Shown here in pieces: positions 1-10,106 of a stretch of 21,633 nt of DNA. The stretch is from contig JAKBJA010000112.1 of NCBI GenBank assembly GCA_021836225.1, positions 1 to 21,633 of the forward strand. The letters are read 5' to 3'. The DNA is from Pseudomonadota bacterium. Its GTDB lineage: Bacteria > Pseudomonadota > Gammaproteobacteria > Burkholderiales > Thiobacillaceae. How positions within the stretch are numbered: the stretch's first letter is position 1; the number at the start of each line of letters is the position of its first letter. The notes beneath the pieces are model-generated. The model made no database searches. It was not told where the DNA came from and was given only the letters and a program-made list of their open reading frames with translations. Made by a program: the position numbers and the translations under genes.

Positions 1-533
1 GTGCCAGTCTGCGCGTGAACATACTCGTGAAGCCCACGCGCGTCGGCCTGAAGACCAATCTGGTCATCACCACCAACCGTCGCACCTACCTGCTCGAACT
101 GTCTTCGACGCCGCAGGCGTGGATGGCATCTGCATCATGGGACTACCCGAAGGACCGGATGCTGGCCTTGCAGGGGCAGGCAAAGCAGGCTCAGGCGGCA
201 GCGCCAGTGGACTCGGGCTTGTCGCTGGAGCAGATCAAGTTCCGCTACGCGATCACCGGCGACAGCCCGCCGTGGAAACCGCTGCGCGCGTTCGACGACG
301 GTGAGCGCGTCTATATCCAGTTCCCCGCCGGCATCGCGCAGGGCGAGCTGCCGCCACTGTTCGTGATCGGGCAGCAGGGTGATGGCCAGCTCGTCAACTA
401 CCGCTTCCGCTCGCCCTACTACGTGGTGGATCGGCTGTTCGGTGCGGCCGAGTTGCGGCTGGGCGCGGACAAGGCCGCCGTGGTGCGCATCGAGCGCACC
501 GATGGCGTGGTCAGCACGGCACGGAGTCATTGA
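1..533 (+). CDS. trbG: TrbG conjugal transfer protein (5' partial)
   Basis: This is the C-terminal part of a TrbG/VirB9-like subunit of the type IV secretion (mating pair formation) apparatus. It acts in the periplasm/outer-membrane core complex together with TrbI. The reading frame is open from the first complete codon at base 3, so the gene starts outside the window; the GTG at base 15 is internal. Family-typical stretches are visible: a TNLVITTNRRTYLLEL strand near the start, a RFRYAITGDSPPWKP block, a VYIQFPAGIAQGELPPLFV block, and YYVVDRLFGAAELRLG near the end. It stops two bases before the trbI ATG, so the two genes are co-transcribed. The family assignment is firm; the missing N-terminus would hold the signal peptide. 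Confidence 0.9.
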   Translation, partial: ASLRVNILVKPTRVGLKTNLVITTNRRTYLLELSSTPQAWMASASWDYPKDRMLALQGQAKQAQAAAPVDSGLSLEQIKFRYAITGDSPPWKPLRAFDDGERVYIQFPAGIAQGELPPLFVIGQQGDGQLVNYRFRSPYYVVDRLFGAAELRLGADKAAVVRIERTDGVVSTARSH

Positions 534-535
534 GC

Positions 536-1813
536 ATGAGCACGCCCGCCACGCCACAATCTCCACTAGCCGGGACGAACAAGGTCGACCCGGATACCTT
601 GAGTTTGCGCGCGCCGCCGCGTCCGGTCACGCGGCTGAATCGGCGCATGCTGGCCGTGCTCGCGGGAACACTGGGCGCGATCGTCCTGGGTGCCACGCTG
701 TGGTCGCTGCAACCGCACCAGCGCGAACGCAATCCGGCAACCGAGCTGTACAACGTGGATCGCGTCTCGCATACCGACAACCTCGACCAGTTGCCCAAGG
801 ACTATTCCAAAGTGGTGCCACTGGCCAAGCCTGGGGTGCCGATGTTGGGTGAACCGTTGCCGGGCGACTTGGGGCCGGCAATCGTACAGGCGCAGAACCA
901 TGGGAACACAGGCGCGTACACCACGTCCACGCAACCCGGCCGCATCGCACAGCTGGACGATGCCGAGGAGGCGGCGCGTTCAGCGGTGTTCTTCCGCAGC
1001 AGCAGTGCTGTGAAGGCTGCACCGTTGCCCACAGCGAGTATGGCAATGCCCGAAACGCTACCGGGAAACCAGCCGTTTAATCCGATGGCCACGGCATCGA
1101 CGCAGTCAACCGATCCAACGGCTGCGCAGAACCGGCAGGAGCAGAAGCAGGCGTTTGTCGCCAATGGCGGCGATACGACCACCCGCAATCCGGCGAGCCT
1201 GCAAATACCAGCCTCGCCCTACCAAGTGATGGCGGGCACCATCATTCCGGCGGCGCTGGTGACGGGTATCAACTCCGACCTGCCGGGGCAGGTCATCGCC
1301 AATGTGACGGAAGCCGTCTATGACACGGCCACGGGGCGCTTCCTGCTGATTCCGCAGGGATCGCGGCTGATCGGCCGCTACGACAGCCAGGTGGCCTTCG
1401 GCCAGCGACGGGTACTGCTGGTGTGGACGCGCTTGATCCTGCCCGATACTTCGTCGATTTCGCTCGACCGATTGCCTGGCATCGACCCGGCGGGCTATGC
1501 CGGACTGGAGGATGGCGTCGATTGGCATTGGGATCGCATCCTCGCCGGCGCGGCGCTGTCCACGCTGCTCGGCGTCGGTGCGGAGCTGGCAGCGCCCAAC
1601 AACAACGACAGTACCGGTAGCGTCACCGTCGCCGTTCGCCAGAGCGCGCAGGACACCGTGAACCAGGTCGGTCAAGAAATTACAAAGCGCAATCTGAGCA
1701 TCCCGCCAACGCTCACTATCCGTCCCGGCTTCCCGATGCGGGTAATGGTGAACAAGGATCTGATCCTGCGTCCGTACCAGCCGCTGTTCTTCCAGAGGGG
1801 ATCGTCGCAATGA
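536..1813 (+). CDS. trbI: TrbI conjugal transfer protein (VirB10-like)
   Basis: TrbI is the VirB10-like bitopic protein that links the inner membrane to the outer-membrane core of the conjugative type IV secretion system. The ATG start gives 425 residues and has a GGAG ribosome site nine bases upstream; a TTG two codons earlier is possible but less attractive. One transmembrane helix is seen at about residues 38-57, after a cytoplasmic N-terminus. A Pro/Ala/Gln-rich periplasmic linker follows, then the conserved C-terminal TrbI domain with ASPYQVMAGTIIPAALVTGI, VYDTATGRFLLIPQGSRLIG and a final RPGFPMRVMVNKDLILRPY block. It overlaps the next gene by ATGA, so translation is probably coupled. 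Length and motifs match intact TrbI. Confidence 0.93.
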   Translation: MSTPATPQSPLAGTNKVDPDTLSLRAPPRPVTRLNRRMLAVLAGTLGAIVLGATLWSLQPHQRERNPATELYNVDRVSHTDNLDQLPKDYSKVVPLAKPGVPMLGEPLPGDLGPAIVQAQNHGNTGAYTTSTQPGRIAQLDDAEEAARSAVFFRSSSAVKAAPLPTASMAMPETLPGNQPFNPMATASTQSTDPTAAQNRQEQKQAFVANGGDTTTRNPASLQIPASPYQVMAGTIIPAALVTGINSDLPGQVIANVTEAVYDTATGRFLLIPQGSRLIGRYDSQVAFGQRRVLLVWTRLILPDTSSISLDRLPGIDPAGYAGLEDGVDWHWDRILAGAALSTLLGVGAELAAPNNNDSTGSVTVAVRQSAQDTVNQVGQEITKRNLSIPPTLTIRPGFPMRVMVNKDLILRPYQPLFFQRGSSQ

Positions 1814-2073
1814 ATATGTCCACCAGCAAGCTGCGGCTGGGGCCGCTGCCCAACGCCGAATCCATAAAGCTTACGATTTCGCTTTCGACCAACCTGAAGG
1901 CTATGCTGGACCGTTATGCGGCCCTTCATGGCCAAACCTACGGCGAATCCGTGGACGGTGTCGCCCTGATACCCCACATGCTTGAAGCCTTCATGGTCCG
2001 CGACCGTGAATTCAAGAAATATCTGGCGAAAGCCGGATCGGCGACCCATCCGAAGCCAACACCTGACACCTGA
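1810..2073 (+). CDS. DUF2274 domain protein at end of trb operon
   Basis: This small protein of 87 residues matches the DUF2274 family, which commonly follows trbI in trb-type ICE conjugation operons. Recognisable parts are the SKLRLGPLPNAESIKLTISL start and a central LKAMLDRYAALHGQTYGESV helix followed by LIPHMLEAFM. No signal peptide or membrane segment is visible. The N-terminal basic strand followed by helices could suit a small DNA-binding or dimeric protein, but that is only inference. The start overlaps the trbI stop (ATGA); a second ATG two codons on is an alternative start. It is the last gene of the transfer operon here, since the next gene is convergent. Function is unknown. Confidence 0.82.
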   Translation: MNMSTSKLRLGPLPNAESIKLTISLSTNLKAMLDRYAALHGQTYGESVDGVALIPHMLEAFMVRDREFKKYLAKAGSATHPKPTPDT

Positions 2074-2094
2074 GTTTTCGCACGGTCGTCCGAC

Positions 2095-3051
2095 TTATCG
2101 ACGATTTCGGCGCCGCGACGCTTTGGCGAGCTTTGCTCTGTTTTTCCCATACCCGGCCGAAAGCATTTCCGGCGGCCGGCGTGCCAGTTCGACAAACGCT
2201 TTCAGGTAATCGATATCGATATCCGTCTCGCGCGCGCCCAGGAAGATCTGCTTGGCGATGCCCTGGCGCCCCAGGCGAACCGGGATCACTTCCACTTTGC
2301 CGGCGTATTCTTCCACCAGCCAGCGCGGCAGGGCCGCCACGCCCCGGCCGCTCGCCACCATCTGCAGCATGATGTCGGTCGTTTCGATGACCTTGTGGCG
2401 CTGGGGGCGGATGCCGGCCGGCATCAGGAACTGGGTGTAGATGTCGAGGCGATCAATCTCCACCGGATACGTGATCAGCACTTCGCCGCCCAGTTGTTCC
2501 GGCTCGACATATGATGCCGCCGCCAACGGGTGCTGGCGCCCCACCACCAGCACCTGCTCGTAGTCGAACACCGGCTCGAAACGCAAGCCGGGTTTGTACA
2601 GTGGGTCCGGCGTCACCAAGAGGTCGATCTCGTAGCCGAACAGCGCGCCAATGCCGCCGAACTGGAACTTCTGCTTGACGTCCACATCGACGTCGGGCCA
2701 GTCGGATAGGTAGGGCGACACCACCCTGAGCAGCCACTGGTAGCAAGGATGGCACTCCATGCCGATGCGCAGCGTGCCGCGCTCGCCCTGGGCGTATTGG
2801 CGCATGCGCTCTTCCGCATGCTCCAATTGCGGCAGCACCCGGTTGGCGACCGCGAGCATGTACTGGCCGGCCTGGGTCAACCTTAGGCTGCGCCCCTCCC
2901 GCAGCCAGATGTCCGCGCCCAGTTTCGTTTCGAGCTTTTTCATCGTATGGCTCAAGGCGGACTGGGTCAGGCACAGCACGCCGGCCGCCGCCGTCAGCGA
3001 GCCCTGCCGCTCTACCTCTCGGACGATGGACAAGTGAATTTTCTCAAGCAT
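2095..3051 (-). CDS. metR: MetR-like LysR-family regulator of methionine synthesis
   Basis: This is a LysR-type transcription factor of 318 residues. An N-terminal winged helix-turn-helix (residues 1-60, with QGSLTAAAGVLCLTQSALSH) precedes the substrate-binding-like effector domain. Features shared with E. coli MetR include the ECHPCYQWL segment at the start of the effector domain, ITYPVEIDRLDIYTQFLMPAGI, and MVASGRGVAALPRWLVEEY. MetR activates metE with homocysteine as co-inducer, and the divergent neighbour here is metE, which supports the call. The ATG is preferred because it starts directly at MLEKIHLSIV; a TTG three codons upstream would also keep the frame. The C-terminus is basic (KASRRRNRR). 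It converges on the trb operon, which reads toward it. Confidence 0.9.
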   Translation of the reverse strand: MLEKIHLSIVREVERQGSLTAAAGVLCLTQSALSHTMKKLETKLGADIWLREGRSLRLTQAGQYMLAVANRVLPQLEHAEERMRQYAQGERGTLRIGMECHPCYQWLLRVVSPYLSDWPDVDVDVKQKFQFGGIGALFGYEIDLLVTPDPLYKPGLRFEPVFDYEQVLVVGRQHPLAAASYVEPEQLGGEVLITYPVEIDRLDIYTQFLMPAGIRPQRHKVIETTDIMLQMVASGRGVAALPRWLVEEYAGKVEVIPVRLGRQGIAKQIFLGARETDIDIDYLKAFVELARRPPEMLSAGYGKNRAKLAKASRRRNRR

Positions 3052-3077
3052 TGCAACCAATGAATAAAAATAATCGT

Positions 3078-3111
3078 TTGTTGAAACAATACCATTTTAT
3101 TTCATAATAAA
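3078..3111. promoter_or_regulatory. Likely MetR operators in metR-metE divergent promoter region
   Basis: The AT-rich gap between metR and metE holds two inverted repeats. TTGTT-GA-AACAA is at 3078-3089, and TTTATT-TCAT-AATAAA is at 3096-3111. Their centres are 20 bp apart, about two helical turns, as expected for a LysR regulator bound to two sites on one face of the DNA. A TGAAA...TTTCA pair (3082-3086 and 3100-3104) spans both and recalls the TGAA/TTCA half-sites known for MetR. Binding by MetR is inferred. Confidence 0.5.
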
Positions 3112-3162
3112 TCCAGCCTACCATGTTCGCACCTGATTATCTCGAACACATAAAGGCAAGAC

Positions 3163-5448
3163 ATGGTCACGACACACAATCTCGGATTTCCGCGCATCGG
3201 CGCGCAACGTGAGCTGAAATTCGCCCTGGAGGCCTACTGGAAGGGGCTGTCCTCGCGCGGTGAATTGAACGCGCTGGGCGCGCAACTGCGGCAACGGCAC
3301 TGGGAGAACCAGGCCAGCCTCGACCTCGTGCCGGTGGGCGATTTTTCCTTCTATGACCAGGTGCTCGACATGAGCTTCACCCTGGGCAATCTGCCGGAGC
3401 GCGTGCGCGGCTTCCATGGCGATGTGCTGGACAACTATTTCCGCGTCTCACGCGGCCGGTCGGCCCCGGACGCCGAGGATCACGGCGTGTGCTGCGGCGG
3501 CGTGCAGGCCGGCGAGATGACCAAGTGGTTCGACACCAACTACCACTACATCGTGCCTGAATTCAGCGCCGCGACCGAGTTCAAGCTGGATGCCGCGCGC
3601 CTGCTGGAACAACTGGCCGAAGCCCAGGCCCAGGGCGTCAAAGCCAAGCCGGTCATCATCGGCCCGGTCACCTACCTCGCGATCGGCAAGACCAAGGACG
3701 ATTCCGACAAGCTCGCGCTGCTGGAACGGCTGCTGCCGGTCTATGCGGAACTGCTGGAAACACTGGCCGCGCACGGCGTGGAATGGGTGCAGATCGACGA
3801 GCCGCTGCTGGTCACCGAACTCGACGCGGACTGGAAGCACGCCTTCAACCTGGCCTACCATCAGATCAAGGCCTGCCGCGTGAAGCTGCTGCTGGCCACC
3901 TACTTCGGCGCCCTGCAGGAGAACTTGCACCTCGCCGCCAACCTACCTGTGGCCGGCCTGCACATTGACGCGGTCAACGCCCGCGACGAAGTGCCCAGCC
4001 TGCTCAACTTGCTGCCCTCCCACAAGGTGGTCTCGCTGGGCGTCATCAATGGCCGCAACATCTGGAAGACCGATCTGAATGCCGTGCTCGACTGGCTGGA
4101 ACCGGTGCATGAAAGGCTGGGCGATCGCCTGTGGCTCGCGCCGTCGTGCTCGCTGCTGCATGTGCCGGTCGATCTCTCCGGCGAACAGAAGCTCGACCCG
4201 GAAATCCGTTCCTGGCTGGCCTTCGCGCTGCAAAAGCTCGACGAGTTGAAGGTGCTGGCTGCTGCGCTCAACCAGGGCCGTGCTGTCGTCCAGGCCGAGC
4301 TGGCCGACAACCGGGCCGCCATCGCCGCCCGCCGGGCTTCGCCGCGCGTGCACAATCCGGCGGTCAAGGTCGTGATCGCAGGGATCACCCCCGTGCTTGG
4401 CCAGCGCCAAAGCCCTTATGCGGTGCGCGCCAGGAAACAGGCCGCCTTGCTGAACTTGCCGGCTTATCCGACCACGACCATCGGTTCGTTCCCGCAAACC
4501 GCCGAAATCCGCCAGGCGCGCAGCCGGTTCAAGGCCGGCGAACTCGACGAGGCCGCCTACAAGGACGCCATGAGCGCCGAAATCGCCCGCTGCGTACGCG
4601 AGCAGGAGGCCCTGGGGCTCGACGTGCTGGTGCACGGCGAGGCCGAGCGCAACGACATGGTGGAATACTTCGGCGAGCAGCTCGACGGCTACGCCTTCAG
4701 CCAGTCCGGCTGGGTGCAGTCCTACGGCTCGCGCTGCGTGAAGCCGCCCATCCTGTTCGGCGACATCAGCCGCCCGCGGACGTTGACGGTCGAGTGGATC
4801 CAGTACGCCCAATCGCTCACGTCCAAGCCGATGAAAGGCATGCTGACCGGCCCGGTCACGATCCTGAACTGGTCCTTCGTGCGCGACGACCAGCCGCGCT
4901 CGGTGTCGTGCAAGCAGCTAGCGCTGGCGATCCGCGAGGAGGTACTGGACCTGGAAAGAGCCGGGGTACGCGTGATCCAGATCGACGAGGCCGCGCTGCG
5001 CGAAGGATTGCCGCTGCGCCAGTCGCAATGGAAGGCGTACCTCTCCTGCGCCGTGGAATCATTCCGCATCGCCGCCAACGGCGTGGCAGACGAAACGCAG
5101 ATCCACACCCACATGTGCTACTCGGAGTTCAACGACATTATGGCGTCGATCGCCGACATGGATGCCGACGTCATCACCATCGAAACCTCCCGTTCCGACA
5201 TGGAGCTGCTCGACGCCTTCGACGACTTCAAGTATCCCAACGAGATCGGCCCGGGCGTGTATGACATCCACTCACCCAACATCCCGAGCGAGCAACACAT
5301 CGTCGATCTGATGAAGAAGGCCGCCGCGCGCATCCCTGCCGAGCGCCTGTGGGTCAACCCCGATTGCGGCCTGAAGACGCGGCAATGGGCGGAAGTGATC
5401 CCGGCGTTGCGCAACATGGTTGCCGCAGCCAAGACGCTGCGCGAGTAG
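3163..5448 (+). CDS. metE: Cobalamin-independent methionine synthase
   Basis: MetE transfers the methyl group of 5-methyltetrahydropteroyl-tri-L-glutamate to homocysteine, forming methionine without vitamin B12. The protein has 761 residues (E. coli: 753). It opens with the typical [21 protein letters not shown]. The zinc ligands are intact: His650 and Cys652 in HMCYSEFND, Glu674 in [13 protein letters not shown], and Cys735 in [11 protein letters not shown], which match E. coli H641, C643, E665 and C726 with a constant offset of nine. The substrate motif around [12 protein letters not shown] is present. It is divergent from metR. No cobalamin riboswitch is seen upstream, so control is probably by MetR alone. 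Finding metRE between ICE transfer genes and metal resistance genes is unusual; the gene is full length and looks functional. Confidence 0.97.
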   Translation: MVTTHNLGFPRIGAQRELKFALEAYWKGLSSRGELNALGAQLRQRHWENQASLDLVPVGDFSFYDQVLDMSFTLGNLPERVRGFHGDVLDNYFRVSRGRSAPDAEDHGVCCGGVQAGEMTKWFDTNYHYIVPEFSAATEFKLDAARLLEQLAEAQAQGVKAKPVIIGPVTYLAIGKTKDDSDKLALLERLLPVYAELLETLAAHGVEWVQIDEPLLVTELDADWKHAFNLAYHQIKACRVKLLLATYFGALQENLHLAANLPVAGLHIDAVNARDEVPSLLNLLPSHKVVSLGVINGRNIWKTDLNAVLDWLEPVHERLGDRLWLAPSCSLLHVPVDLSGEQKLDPEIRSWLAFALQKLDELKVLAAALNQGRAVVQAELADNRAAIAARRASPRVHNPAVKVVIAGITPVLGQRQSPYAVRARKQAALLNLPAYPTTTIGSFPQTAEIRQARSRFKAGELDEAAYKDAMSAEIARCVREQEALGLDVLVHGEAERNDMVEYFGEQLDGYAFSQSGWVQSYGSRCVKPPILFGDISRPRTLTVEWIQYAQSLTSKPMKGMLTGPVTILNWSFVRDDQPRSVSCKQLALAIREEVLDLERAGVRVIQIDEAALREGLPLRQSQWKAYLSCAVESFRIAANGVADETQIHTHMCYSEFNDIMASIADMDADVITIETSRSDMELLDAFDDFKYPNEIGPGVYDIHSPNIPSEQHIVDLMKKAAARIPAERLWVNPDCGLKTRQWAEVIPALRNMVAAAKTLRE

Positions 5449-5481
5449 GGCAAAGCAAGCCGGCAAACCTGAGGGGTTCGG

Positions 5482-5886
5482 TCAGGACGCTTCCTGCAAC
5501 GACTCGATCAAGGGGCAGGCGACCCTGCCCCGGCTGGCCGCGCAACGGTCGACGAGTCCGGTCAGTGCGGCTTCGATGCGCGCAAGGTCGGCCATGCGAC
5601 GCCGGACATCAGCGAGCTTGTGCTCGGCGATCTCCCGAGCCTCGGCGCAATGCGTGCCGTCATCCAGCATCAGCAGTTGCGCAATCTCGTCCAGCGTGAA
5701 GCCGATCCACTGCGCTGCCTTGATGAAGCGCACCCGGGCCACGGCATCCGCGCCATAGTGCCGAATGCCGCCCGCCGGCCTGGGTGGCTCGGACACGAGC
5801 CCCTTGCGCTGGTAGAAGCGGATCGTTTCGATATTCACACCTGCGGCCCGCGCCAGCCCCGCGATAGTCAAATTTTTTTGCATCAT
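5482..5886 (-). CDS. merR: Mercury-responsive regulator MerR
   Basis: MerR represses, and with Hg(II) activates, the divergent mer operon by untwisting a promoter with an overlong spacer. From the ATG at 5886 the protein has 134 residues; an ATG one codon on is equally possible, and a further in-frame ATG at 5904 lies inside the mer operator and is unlikely. The winged-helix part ([25 protein letters not shown]) is followed by the dimer coiled coil. The three mercury-binding cysteines are all present, at residues 80 (DDGTHC), 115 (LVDRC) and 124 (VACPLIESL), matching Cys82, 117 and 126 of the Tn501 protein. The gene converges with metE, with 33 bases between the stops. Confidence 0.96.
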   Translation of the reverse strand: MMQKNLTIAGLARAAGVNIETIRFYQRKGLVSEPPRPAGGIRHYGADAVARVRFIKAAQWIGFTLDEIAQLLMLDDGTHCAEAREIAEHKLADVRRRMADLARIEAALTGLVDRCAASRGRVACPLIESLQEAS

Positions 5887-5890
5887 CCTC

Positions 5891-5922
5891 TTGACTCCGT
5901 ACATTGGTACGGAATCTACCCT
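5891..5922 (+). promoter_or_regulatory. mer operator/promoter (PmerT, MerR binding site)
   Basis: A -35 box TTGACT is followed by the MerR dyad CCGTAC-ATTG-GTACGG and then a -10 that reads CTACCC (19-bp spacer) or TACCCT (20-bp spacer). The -35 and the dyad arms agree with those of Tn501/Tn21. The overlong spacer is the hallmark of MerR-controlled promoters. The -10 box is poorer than the TAAGGT of Tn501. Confidence 0.9.
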
Positions 5923-5996
5923 GTGTTCGATCCGTATGCAAAGCCATCGATTGCATCGCGTGCTCAGACTGATTCAACCACTGAATAGGAGGATAA

Positions 5997-6353
5997 ATGT
6001 CGCAAGAAACGTCTGGCCGCTGGCCCCTCATCGGCGGTGTCATTGCCGCCGTCGCCGCCTCCCTGTGCTGCATCGGTCCCCTGGTGCTGGTCATGCTCGG
6101 CATCGGCGGGGCTTGGGTAGCCCATCTCGCCGTGCTGGAGCCGTTCAGGCCCTACTTTCTCGGAGCGGCCCTCATCGCCCTGTTCTTCGCCTGGAAGAAA
6201 ATCTATCGCGCCCCGGCCGCGGCCGCCTGCACGCCGGGTTCCCTGTGCGCCCTGCCGCAGACCAACCGCATTTACAAAGTACTGTTCTGGATCGTGGCCG
6301 CGCTCGTCGCGCTCGCCCTGGTCTTCCCCTATCTCGCCCCGCTGTTCTATTAA
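5997..6353 (+). CDS. merT: Mercuric ion transporter MerT
   Basis: MerT is an inner-membrane protein that takes Hg(II) from MerP and passes it to the cytoplasmic reductase. The 118-residue product has three hydrophobic helices, at about 10-40, 52-68 and 92-112. The Cys24-Cys25 pair lies in the first helix, and a second pair, Cys78 and Cys84, is in the cytoplasmic loop; this is the standard MerT pattern. An AGGAGG ribosome site sits four bases before the ATG. It is the first gene of merT-merP-merA, about 75 bases downstream of the mer promoter. Confidence 0.96.
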   Translation: MSQETSGRWPLIGGVIAAVAASLCCIGPLVLVMLGIGGAWVAHLAVLEPFRPYFLGAALIALFFAWKKIYRAPAAAACTPGSLCALPQTNRIYKVLFWIVAALVALALVFPYLAPLFY

Positions 6354-6366
6354 ACCGGAGTCCATC

Positions 6367-8300
<1,934 letters not shown>

Positions 8301-8312
8301 TGCGACCGCGCA

Positions 8313-8342
8313 CTACTCGACAACCGTGGAGTGGTCGAGCAG
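8313..8342 (+). repeat. Imperfect inverted repeat downstream of merA
   Basis: CTACTCGAC and GTCGAGCAG form a nine-base stem with one mismatch around a 12-base loop, just after the merA stop. No clear run of T follows. It may be a weak terminator for mer or part of the control region of the copper genes that begin about 40 bases later. Confidence 0.4.
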
Positions 8343-8382
8343 AGCAGTTTACTTACCGAAATACTTTGGCTAGCATACATCG

Positions 8383-8772
8383 ATGTTCCGCAAGAAAATA
8401 TGCCGCCTTCTCGCTTTCTTCTGCGCCGTGGTACTGACGTTGACTCAGTTCGCGGTGGTGGCGTATGCCTGCCCGCAGCTGGCACCTTCCGCAGCGCAGG
8501 CTGCCGCCGAAGAAGCGGACATGCCGCCGGACTGCGCGCGTGAAATGGAGAGCAAACCCTCTCCGCTGTGCAAGGCGCACTGCGACCAGCTTGCACAGTC
8601 GGATCAGGTTCCGGCAATGCACCTCCTGCCGTTTGCATGGGTGGGACTCTGGGTCGTGTCGCACCTCGATCCCGTCGACCAGCCTTCCTCACGCGTCCTC
8701 CATAACGGCCCGATGTGGCTGACGGACGCCTCACCACCGCTTCGTATCCAGTACCAGGTTTTCCGGATTTAG
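8383..8772 (+). CDS. Small exported Cys-rich protein at head of copper cluster
   Basis: I do not recognise a named family. The 129-residue product has a signal peptide (MFRKKICRLLAF then a hydrophobic core, likely cleavage after AYA at residue 29). The mature part starts with Cys30, and further cysteines lie at 51, 63 and 67 in DCAREM and PLCKAHC, with interspersed Met and His. The rest is Pro-rich with no second clear membrane helix, apart from a moderately hydrophobic stretch at about 81-93. Small Cys/Met/His-containing exported proteins are often found ahead of cus/czc exporters, so a periplasmic metal-binding role is plausible. No strong ribosome site is seen before the ATG. A weak TTTACT-17-TAGCAT promoter ends just upstream, which would make the message nearly leaderless. 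Confidence 0.7.
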   Translation: MFRKKICRLLAFFCAVVLTLTQFAVVAYACPQLAPSAAQAAAEEADMPPDCAREMESKPSPLCKAHCDQLAQSDQVPAMHLLPFAWVGLWVVSHLDPVDQPSSRVLHNGPMWLTDASPPLRIQYQVFRI

Positions 8773-8792
8773 GCCGCTTCGTTGTTTAAGAC

Positions 8793-8825
8793 GGCGTCGC
8801 GTGAGCGCGACGCCTTGTCTTGTTC
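8793..8825 (+). terminator. Strong GC hairpin between small protein gene and cusC
   Basis: GGCGTCGCG and CGCGACGCC form a perfect nine-base-pair stem around a TGAG loop, followed by TTGTCTTGTT. This looks like a rho-independent terminator with an interrupted T tract. Because it lies inside a co-directional metal cluster, it may only partly terminate and so set the ratio between the upstream gene and the exporter genes. A stabilising or processing hairpin is an alternative. Confidence 0.6.
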
Positions 8826-8843
8826 AATCGAAGAGAGGTCGTC

Positions 8844-10106
8844 ATGTTTTCCCTCATCCCGTTTCAACCCGGGAAGCACATGGTCGTCGCCATGCTGCTT
8901 GCCGGTTTCAGCACGCTCAGCCACGCGCTGACGTTCGACGAAGCACTGCGCCTTGCCCAGGCGGATGCGCCTCAGATCAAGGCCCGCGAAGAAGACGTCG
9001 CGGCAGCGCAATCAAATTCATTGCCGGCGGGCGAGTTGCCCGACCCGAAACTTGTGCTCGGTGTGGATAACCTGCCGGTCAATGGGCCGGATGCCTACAG
9101 CGTATCGCGCGACTTCATGACCATGCGCCGCATCGGTGTTATGCAGGAGTTTCCCAACGGCGCCAAGCGGCAGGCGCGTGTCGCGGTTGCGCAAGACAAG
9201 GTGGCGGTCGCCGAAGCGCAGACCCGCATTACGCGCCTGACCATCCTGCGCGAAGCGGCCGTCGCGTGGATCGCGCGCAAGACCGTGGAGCAGGAGCTGG
9301 CACACATGGACGCCCTGCGGGCGGAGAACCGGCTGCTCGATTCGGCGGTCAAGGCCATGCTTGCCGGCGGCAAGGGTACGCCCACCGACGCGGTCATGCC
9401 GCGGCAGGAGGCGGCATTGATCGAGGACCGTGCGGACGAGTTGCGCACGCGGCGCGAACAGGCCATCGCCACCCTCAAGCGGTGGATCGGCGCCGCAGCC
9501 GAAGAGCCTTTGCAGGGCACTTCGCCGGATTGGCCGATTTCGCGCGACGTGCTGACTCACGGTTTACACCGGCATCCGGAGCTGAACGCGTTCGATTCGC
9601 AGCAACGCATGCTCGACGCCGAGATCGGCGAAGCGCAGGCCGAGAAAAAACCGGACTGGGCGCTGGAGCTGGCCTACCAGCAGCGCGGCCCGCAGTTCAG
9701 CGACATGGTTTCGCTGCAGGTGAGCTTCGATCTGCCGATATTCCCCGGTTCGCGCCAGGACCCGAAAATCGCCGCCAAACGCGCCGAGCGCGCGGGCCTG
9801 GATGCCGAGCGCGAGGCTACGCTGCGGGAACACGCCGCCATGCTGGAATCGGACCTGGCCGAGTACCGGCGGCTCGCGAACGCCGTCAAGCGCCAGCGCG
9901 AGGCGTTGCTGCCGCTCGCCGACGAGAAAGTCGACCTGGCCATGGCGGCCTGGCGCGGCGGCAAAGGCAGCCTCGCCGAGGTGATTGCCGCGCGCCGCGA
10001 ACACATCGATACGGAACTCAAGGCCATCGAGCTGGACGGGCAGCGCCGGCAAGTCGCCGCACGCCTGTACTACGCCTACGGCGATCACCCGGGAGCGCAA
10101 CCATGA
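8844..10106 (+). CDS. cusC: Outer-membrane efflux channel, TolC/CusC-like
   Basis: This protein would form the outer-membrane channel of a tripartite heavy-metal RND exporter, joining CusB and CusA. The ATG gives 420 residues and is preceded by a GAGAGG ribosome site; the open frame extends upstream to a TTG, which is unlikely to be used. A signal peptide ends near SHA at residue 28, followed by LTFDEALRLAQADAPQIKAREED, the usual TolC-family start. Long amphipathic helices rich in Ala, Glu and Arg alternate with short strand segments (RRIGVMQEFPNGAKR; MVSLQVSFDLPIFPGSRQDP), as in the CzcC/CusC group. It overlaps cusB by ATGA. I use the cus name by context and similarity; czcC-like is the main alternative. 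Confidence 0.87.
   Translation: MFSLIPFQPGKHMVVAMLLAGFSTLSHALTFDEALRLAQADAPQIKAREEDVAAAQSNSLPAGELPDPKLVLGVDNLPVNGPDAYSVSRDFMTMRRIGVMQEFPNGAKRQARVAVAQDKVAVAEAQTRITRLTILREAAVAWIARKTVEQELAHMDALRAENRLLDSAVKAMLAGGKGTPTDAVMPRQEAALIEDRADELRTRREQAIATLKRWIGAAAEEPLQGTSPDWPISRDVLTHGLHRHPELNAFDSQQRMLDAEIGEAQAEKKPDWALELAYQQRGPQFSDMVSLQVSFDLPIFPGSRQDPKIAAKRAERAGLDAEREATLREHAAMLESDLAEYRRLANAVKRQREALLPLADEKVDLAMAAWRGGKGSLAEVIAARREHIDTELKAIELDGQRRQVAARLYYAYGDHPGAQP

Noticed and set aside
3061..3162. Cobalamin riboswitch ahead of metE
   Set aside because: The gap is only about 100 AT-rich bases and has no B12-box-like segment; control by MetR is the simpler reading.
4131..5264. Plus-strand frame of 377 codons inside metE
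   Set aside because: An overlapping shadow frame; very Arg/Ala/Gly-rich, while metE in the other frame is intact with all catalytic residues.
9266..10102. N-terminal extension of the cusB frame into cusC
   Set aside because: The extension is a shadow of cusC. The ATG overlapping the cusC stop has a ribosome site and starts at the expected membrane anchor.
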